Assembly (NCBI GenBank): GCA_963718605.1
Contig: OY970363.1
Location: forward strand, 1,488,001 to 1,552,000
Length of the DNA: 64,000 bases
DNA from: JACCXE01 sp963718605
Lineage (GTDB): Bacteria; Actinomycetota; Acidimicrobiia; Acidimicrobiales; JACCXE01
Direction of reading: 5' to 3'
The first letter of the stretch is position 1, and each line of letters opens with the position of its first letter. The translations under genes were made by a program, and so were the position numbers. The notes beneath the pieces were generated by a model, which made no database searches, was not told the DNA's origin, and saw only the letters and a list, made by a program, of their open reading frames with translations. Below are positions 58,853 through 64,000 of the stretch, piece by piece.

Positions 58853-58980
58853 CTCAGGTTGGGAAGCTGAATTTGGTGGTCTTCGGCGAACGCCCGCGAA
58901 CGTTTGCGCAGGTCACGTCGGGCGACGCACTTCGGCGGACGAGGGCGAATCTCGGGGGATGCGCCATAAATGCGCCATCC
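58853..58980. repeat. Direct repeat copy B of the att-like sequence
   Basis: It matches 53350-53480 from CTCAGG-TTGGGAAGCTGA onward over about 128 bases with roughly two-thirds identity by eye. The sequence to its left shows no tRNA similarity, unlike copy A. Its right part has the internal pair GATGCGCCAT-AA-ATGCGCCAT (58958-58978), like integrase arm sites. The two copies bracket 5.5 kb that holds the CHAT operon. Confidence 0.65.
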
Positions 58981-58993
58981 GGTTCGCCACGAC

Positions 58994-61900
58994 CTACGTC
59001 GAGGCGGGACGCGGGACGGTAAGAACGATCGGCGCGGTCACAGTTCGACACAGCTCGTCTGCTTGCGCCACCAACGCCACCATGAGCTCGTCGGCGTTCT
59101 TCACCGGCACCCGCTGTCGTCGATAGTCCGCGGGATCCCAAAGGTCGAGTGGATACCAGCCGACCAGGTAGATCCCGACCCCCGAATCCGCTTCGGGTAA
59201 GTACCTGAGCGCGAGCTGATCCCGTTGAGCGGACAACAGGTCCCTGTTCCAAGCGCCTTTTACCTCGATCACGACGCGATGGGCCGCGGAATGAACGCTG
59301 GAGTTCGTGCGCGTAAATGTCTCCACGAGAATGTCCGTTCGATCGCCGGCGCCGTACGGATCAGTTTGCTTCACCAGGACCTCGCGGTTGACCACGACGC
59401 CGCGGTCTTGGAGGCGAAGCCGAAGGTATAGAGCGAGGAATGCGCTTAGAGCCGCCTCGGGCTTCGGCTCCCAAGGTCGGTTCTTGGAATCATCTGCAGC
59501 GAGGCGCTCCCACAAGAGCTGTCCGTTGCGCGTGAGATCGGCCTCGAACGCGCGAAGCGTTTCGAGCAGCACGTCGCGTAACTCAAGCTCGCTTCGAACC
59601 AGGCGTCGTGTGGAGTCGTCCAGCAACGTGAAGACCTCAGCCGGGCTTGGCGCGACCCAAGCGGTTGAGAAGACAGCAATCCGTGCGCGTACGAGGTTGG
59701 CGAGAACCGACGTGCGGGACGGAAACTCCGAGTGCAACGCCGCAAGAGCCAGCACGGCTTCGTCGCTGGACTGGTCCGCGAGTGTGGTTAGCGCGCGGTC
59801 TCGCCACCGGCGGGTCTGCTCGGGGGCGGAAACCCAGCTGGCTCCGAGCCTGTCGGGTGGATCCTCCTCGGGTGGGAAGATCCGGGACAGCCATCTATAG
59901 AGGTCTGCGATGCCGGTCGCGTCGAGCGATGTCATCAACGGCCCGCTGTGATCCTCGGCGAGAGCATTTGCGACGGCGACTCCAAGCTCATCGTTCTCCA
60001 GGACCGATTGTTGGAGTGCGGTCCAGGCTTCTGGGCGCTCGCGAACAACGATGGCGATCGCCGTTGCGGCCACGAGGGCGGCACCCTCTCTCGTGTCGGC
60101 AGACCAGTCCTTAGCTCGTGTTTCAGCTGCGTCCGCGTTTGCCTTGCACAGCCCCGCGAGCATTTGTTCGAAAGTGAACCTTGCCCAGGCTCGCGCTTCA
60201 TCCGTGTTGAGTTGTGTCGGCGCGAGTACGTCGACTCCAGCGCCTTGCTGCTCCTTAGCTGTCGGAGGTTCCACGAGAGCTTCGCGTAGCTCGTCGACGA
60301 GCTGTTGCCAGGTCGGTTCGATTGAACGGATCGTCGCCGGGTCGAAGGCGCCCACTTCGGACGCGGACGAGCCGTTTCGGATCTGCCCTCGCACGTATCG
60401 AGGCAGGAGGTCGGCTAGCCGTGCGCTCGCGGCCTCCGAGGTGCACGCGAGCAGCCGAGTCTTCCGTTCGGCTTCGGACGTTTCTGATGGCACCGACCAG
60501 AACCAGAGGATTGCTCCAGTCCAGTAGGTAAATCGCTCCACCGGCAAAGAGCCGAGTTCACCTCGTGAGTCGAGCAACACGAGGGCCAGGTATCCCGCCC
60601 ACGCTCGCTTGTCATAGGACTTCGTTCCCAACCACTCATCGGCATGATCGTGTTCCAGAGTCAGAAATTCGACGGCGGCCGCGGCGAGATCCTGGGGGCC
60701 GGTCGGACCGAGTGTCTTGACTGAGGGAAATGAGAGGAGTTCGTCGTTGAATCGTCGCGGGCCGCGCCCAGTCTCGGGATCGAATTGAAGGTGCCAGGCG
60801 ACGCGCCAAAACCGCTCGGCGTCGCCGTCGACCATGCGCGCGAAATGCGTCTGAAGTTCGTCTTGATTGAACGCCGCTGCCTCCGACATCTCTGGCGTTA
60901 CGTTGCCCGCTTCGACTGTCCAACGCTGTTGATCGCGAAGGTCATTGGCTAGTTGGCTGTCGACTGGGATCGCGTCGAACCAGTGCCTCAAGTGTTCCCA
61001 GATCGGTGTCGCGCGCGTTGATTCGGCAACTTCGATTGCGGCGATGTCCGTTGGGTCGAACAGGAACCGAACGAGTTCGGCGAACCCTTCGGCGATGGGG
61101 TCATCGGAGGCGGCCAAGGATGTCGCCGTAATGACAGCCCACTCGAAATCGTTCGAGTCAAGGAGCGTCGATCGCCTCGACGCGTCAGTTTCGTCGCCCC
61201 ACGTGCGTTGACTACGCCATCCGTGAAGCAAGTGCCACGCGTCGACTCTCGGTGCCGGCCCGTTGATCGCGCGCATCAGTTCGAGAGAGAGGGCTCGGCG
61301 AAGTGGTGCCGTCGTCGAGCCAGTCAGATTCTCGTCGAGCGCCGCTGGGAAGTCGACGCGTTCGTAGCGGCTAATGCGCGGCGCGATCAGCAACGCCATC
61401 TGAGGAAGTACGTCTGTCGCGTGAACGCTGCGCAGGGCTCGCTCGATAAGGCCCGCGGCGAGCATGCTGTCGATTGCTCCGATCGGTACTTCATCCGGCA
61501 ATGCGACGTCGTCTTCGTCGAGATCGAGCGGTGGAGTCGGCTCAATCGATGCGGCGGCAGCCCACGCGAGCACCTCTGGAATCTCGCTGTCGTTGAGGGT
61601 CCCTGGGAATCGCCGTATAAACGAGAAGAACCCCCCGAGGAGCTGACTTCTGCGGGGACGCAGCGACGGAAGAATCTCAGCGATGCTGGCATGTTTCGGC
61701 CAAAGCTCCGACAAAATGGTCGCGCGAATTTCATCGTCGGGATCGCGCTCGCGTGCGTAGGTGTCGTCGGCGAGGCGACCGAGAAAGTCTTTGCTCCAGG
61801 CCGCCTGGCTTGTGTCCTGTACCAACGCCTTCGCAGCGAGGGAACCGAGATGCGCGTTCCATGACTCGCCCTCAGCAATTGCGCGCAGCGAATTGACGAG

Positions 61901-63409
61901 TTCCTGCGAGAGTTCGGCGTTCGGCGCGAGCCGAAGCGCAACGCGGCACCGCGAGAAGTCGTGCCAATCCTCGGGCTGGCTGCTGTATGCGTTGAGGACG
62001 GTGACCACGTCGTCCGCCAGTTCTGGGTACGCGAGATTGAGCTCGCGCCAGTAGCGGTCACCCAGTTCGAACTCGGCGGCTTGCGCGAGCAGGCCGGCAA
62101 CGACCGATCGACGGAGAACAGGCGTGTCCAGGTAGGCCGCGTGACCGACAAGGCTGCCAGGGTCCACCTCCGCGAGCCACGTCCCGACGCGGACGTCGAG
62201 TGCCGCCATCCACGCTGCCAGTTCTCGTAAGGGCGCGGGGATTGCTTTCGAACCGTCGGGAGCCGCAATCAGCAGCAGTGCCTCAACCTGTTTGCGTGGA
62301 ATCGGTGGGTTTCGTTCGTGCAGGTGCCATGCCGCGAGAAATGCCGCGTGAGACGCGTGAACGAATGCAAGTCGGTCAGACCCACGTCCGGCGAACAGTG
62401 CCGTACTTAGTGTTTCTCGTACCAATTGCTGCGTGACGTCAAACTGTCCGGCTGGCGCGCTCTCCGTACCTCCCACGAGATCGCTAGCTCGTAGGTCGGT
62501 CGAACCGGCATCAAGAGACTTGCCGGTGTGGACGGTCCGTCGTCCGCTCAGAAGCATTACTGCGGCGACACGAGCGGCGATCGCCCGCCGCTGTGGCATC
62601 GTCGACTGCAGTTGATCAGAGGATCCTTCCGTCGACTCCTCAAGCAGCATCGTTACTCCGCGCTCGAACAGCGCGCTTGCCGGAACCTTCAGCCCTTCAT
62701 GACGCTGATATTCGCGGGCGAGCAGGCCCAACGTCAGCGGCACTGCCGCTAACGACCCGGCGCCGAGGTCGATCGCGGCATCGATCACCGCCCTGCCGTC
62801 CAGATCTGACGCGTCGAGCAACGCGATGGCGTCGACGCGCCGAAGAGGCGCGACGTCGACGACCGTCGGCGGTTCGCCGACAAGGCGTGCGAGCGCGTCA
62901 ATGAGTCCAGCAGGAACGTCGGCCGTTCGGCATCCGATGACCAGAGTTGGCACTGAGCGATCTGCTCCGCGCAGCTTGCCCAACGCTCGGACAAAACGAT
63001 GGACCAACGGACTCTCATCGAGTGAGTCGAGCATCACGACGAGTTCACCCGGCGCGGCACCCTCAGGCTGAGAAGTGCCTATTAGTAGCGATCCGAAGTC
63101 GTCGTCGAAGGTTGCTGGCGTGAGATCGCCGCCCTCCATCCAACTAACCCGGCGGCTGGCGTTCTCGAATATCTGCCGAAGCCCCGCGAGCGCTGTCGTC
63201 TTTCCGATGCCGGGCTCCCCGAACACGACCAGTGCCTGGGCATCCTTGAGCACGTCAAACTGGACTACGTCGCCAGGTCGACAAAGTGAGAGCGGTTGCT
63301 GGATCAGCGCAGCGTCGTCGAGAAAGCCAGCGTCATCAGTAGGAATTGGCAGGTCTGCGGCGTCGTCCGACCGAATACGCGCATATCGAACCGCCGTCGC
63401 GTCGAACAC
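58994..63409 (-). CDS. NACHT/STAND-like ATPase with C-terminal PD-(D/E)xK nuclease motif
   Basis: The 1471-residue protein has an N-terminal ATPase: LVVFGEPGIGKTTALAGLRQ (Walker A, about 64-72), GELVVMLDSLDESPLVHRFV (Walker B, about 124-133), and TLVIGCRTADVPAGLIDAL (sensor-like Arg). Residues about 300-1300 are long alpha-helical repeats of low similarity, the usual ligand-sensing part of STAND proteins. The last 110 residues have the pattern GDRTDILVETF (Asp1359), RVVIEVKGAWNRDLLSAQRD (Glu1382-x-Lys1384) and GIYLVGWYPLDLWDP, typical of the PD-(D/E)xK endonuclease fold. Activation-dependent DNA cleavage in phage defence is the likely role. The GTG at 63409 is the start; the frame is open 30 codons upstream. 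It belongs with the nuclease-like gene at 63500. Confidence 0.85.
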   Translation of the reverse strand: MFDATAVRYARIRSDDAADLPIPTDDAGFLDDAALIQQPLSLCRPGDVVQFDVLKDAQALVVFGEPGIGKTTALAGLRQIFENASRRVSWMEGGDLTPATFDDDFGSLLIGTSQPEGAAPGELVVMLDSLDESPLVHRFVRALGKLRGADRSVPTLVIGCRTADVPAGLIDALARLVGEPPTVVDVAPLRRVDAIALLDASDLDGRAVIDAAIDLGAGSLAAVPLTLGLLAREYQRHEGLKVPASALFERGVTMLLEESTEGSSDQLQSTMPQRRAIAARVAAVMLLSGRRTVHTGKSLDAGSTDLRASDLVGGTESAPAGQFDVTQQLVRETLSTALFAGRGSDRLAFVHASHAAFLAAWHLHERNPPIPRKQVEALLLIAAPDGSKAIPAPLRELAAWMAALDVRVGTWLAEVDPGSLVGHAAYLDTPVLRRSVVAGLLAQAAEFELGDRYWRELNLAYPELADDVVTVLNAYSSQPEDWHDFSRCRVALRLAPNAELSQELVNSLRAIAEGESWNAHLGSLAAKALVQDTSQAAWSKDFLGRLADDTYARERDPDDEIRATILSELWPKHASIAEILPSLRPRRSQLLGGFFSFIRRFPGTLNDSEIPEVLAWAAAASIEPTPPLDLDEDDVALPDEVPIGAIDSMLAAGLIERALRSVHATDVLPQMALLIAPRISRYERVDFPAALDENLTGSTTAPLRRALSLELMRAINGPAPRVDAWHLLHGWRSQRTWGDETDASRRSTLLDSNDFEWAVITATSLAASDDPIAEGFAELVRFLFDPTDIAAIEVAESTRATPIWEHLRHWFDAIPVDSQLANDLRDQQRWTVEAGNVTPEMSEAAAFNQDELQTHFARMVDGDAERFWRVAWHLQFDPETGRGPRRFNDELLSFPSVKTLGPTGPQDLAAAAVEFLTLEHDHADEWLGTKSYDKRAWAGYLALVLLDSRGELGSLPVERFTYWTGAILWFWSVPSETSEAERKTRLLACTSEAASARLADLLPRYVRGQIRNGSSASEVGAFDPATIRSIEPTWQQLVDELREALVEPPTAKEQQGAGVDVLAPTQLNTDEARAWARFTFEQMLAGLCKANADAAETRAKDWSADTREGAALVAATAIAIVVRERPEAWTALQQSVLENDELGVAVANALAEDHSGPLMTSLDATGIADLYRWLSRIFPPEEDPPDRLGASWVSAPEQTRRWRDRALTTLADQSSDEAVLALAALHSEFPSRTSVLANLVRARIAVFSTAWVAPSPAEVFTLLDDSTRRLVRSELELRDVLLETLRAFEADLTRNGQLLWERLAADDSKNRPWEPKPEAALSAFLALYLRLRLQDRGVVVNREVLVKQTDPYGAGDRTDILVETFTRTNSSVHSAAHRVVIEVKGAWNRDLLSAQRDQLALRYLPEADSGVGIYLVGWYPLDLWDPADYRRQRVPVKNADELMVALVAQADELCRTVTAPIVLTVPRPAST

Positions 63410-63499
63410 TCCTGTCAGACTCGCGCTTTTAGCAGGCCGACATGTTGCGATTTCGACCCTCGAGAGCGGGGCCGAGAAGCGCCTCCGCCATCGGCGCTA

Positions 63500-64000
63500 C
63501 TAAGCATCGGGCCGCGATCGCTCAAGACGGCCGGAACGAAGCCTCGGTGTGTGGATGAAGATCACCGTGATCTCAAGTCGGCCCAACCCGTCACGCGTTG
63601 TCTCGAATCGATGGACTACCCGCTCGGTTAGGCCGGGAGAGACCGCCCTCCAACCTTCGGCGAATGCCGTGAGCGTTCGCTTGGCTGCAGCGACCACGTC
63701 TTGTGCTGTGACGTAGAACAACATGACCGCGCGGCGAACGCGGAGCGCCCGATACCTCTCGACCTGGCCTAGGGCGTGTCTCGCCAACGCGGCGCCAGTG
63801 CCTTTTTTTGCCTCGGCGTAGAAGTAGAAGGTTTCTCGCGGATCGGCTCGATCCGGGTGTAGGGCGGCAAGTGGGATGTAGATGTCGGACTTGCCTCCGT
63901 AAACGAAGACTTCCCGCTCGGCGACTCTGAACAGCATCGCCAGGGTCGCCGCGAGCACGTCGCTGCAAGCATCCTCTGTGATTGCCCCAAACGAGTCGGG
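63500..64000 (-). CDS. PD-(D/E)xK-like protein, 5' end outside window
   Basis: The reverse strand is open to the window edge, giving at least 166 residues of C-terminal sequence. VFVYGGKSDIYIPLAALHPD followed by ETFYFYAEAKKGTGAALARH has the Asp...Glu-x-Lys arrangement of the PD-(D/E)xK nuclease fold, and ALGQVERYRALRVRRAVMLFYVT supports the strand/helix order after it. It ends RPDA at 63500, 90 bases before the STAND gene start in the same direction, so the two probably form one operon. It may be a nuclease partner or an N-terminally extended sensor; the missing 5' part prevents a firm call. Confidence 0.6.
   Translation of the reverse strand, partial: PDSFGAITEDACSDVLAATLAMLFRVAEREVFVYGGKSDIYIPLAALHPDRADPRETFYFYAEAKKGTGAALARHALGQVERYRALRVRRAVMLFYVTAQDVVAAAKRTLTAFAEGWRAVSPGLTERVVHRFETTRDGLGRLEITVIFIHTPRLRSGRLERSRPDA

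Noticed and set aside
48000..64000. CRISPR array
   Set aside because: No regularly spaced short repeats were seen; repeats found are two long att-like copies and short inverted repeats.

Overview
This is a GC-rich window with the gene style of an actinobacterium, most probably an uncultured Acidimicrobiia-type lineage. The evidence is two F420-type oxidoreductase families (LLM and Ddn), a third PPOX/F420 candidate, an MpaB-type oxygenase, lipid-transfer thiolase and amidohydrolase genes, LivFG and LivHM fusion transporters, Thr/Pro-rich secreted proteins, and GTG/TTG starts with four-base stop/start overlaps. Lineage is inferred from gene content only.

Layout. 1-9.7 kb is a catabolic/oxidoreductive block: partial thiolase-like lipid-transfer protein, amidohydrolase, RibD-type reductase, MpaB oxygenase with a TetR regulator, then the divergent run FAD oxidoreductase, epoxide-hydrolase-like enzyme, LLM monooxygenase and zinc alcohol dehydrogenase, followed by a 3'-truncated DJ-1 gene and a Ddn-type reductase. 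9.7-16.6 kb holds thiC, a YceH-like gene, a membrane class III nucleotide cyclase with a broken tandem copy, and small conserved proteins. 16.6-23.6 kb is a branched-chain-amino-acid-type ABC transporter operon (LivF-LivG fusion, LivH-LivM fusion, binding protein, secreted anchored protein) behind a CRP-like palindrome. 23.7-27.3 kb has msrB, a stand-alone cNMP-binding protein, pheA and tRNA-Ser(UGA). 27.5-32.5 kb is one 1672-residue secreted protein (Ig-like repeats, then about fourteen propeller-like repeats), followed by a terminator, tRNA-Ser(GCU) and an IS3 element. 34-47.8 kb contains a PspC two-component locus, an ABCG-like transporter with a secreted tail, an unusual NRAMP transporter with PRC-barrel partners, and a LAL-type LuxR regulator.

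From 48.0 kb the window becomes accessory. tRNA-Arg(ACG) is followed by a tyrosine integrase and an excisionase-like gene, then a NERD protein and a DUF4236 protein. At 53.3 kb lies the 3' half of a tRNA-Gly, apparently an old attachment scar. A direct repeat of about 130 bp that begins in this scar recurs at 58.85 kb. The 5.5-kb segment between the copies carries no integrase and one tightly overlapping three-gene operon: macro-like+CHAT protease, helical+beta-sandwich+CHAT protease, and a GHSLGG alpha/beta hydrolase. Beyond the second repeat are a 1471-residue NACHT/STAND-like ATPase ending in a PD-(D/E)xK-like nuclease motif and, cut by the window edge, another PD-(D/E)xK-like protein. I read 53-64 kb as a stacked defence island; the CHAT-CHAT-hydrolase operon is the best candidate for an undescribed system.

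Caution: several otherwise well-preserved genes contain single-base frameshifts (near 1364, 4962, 14200 and 50700). Some may be sequencing or assembly errors rather than biology.
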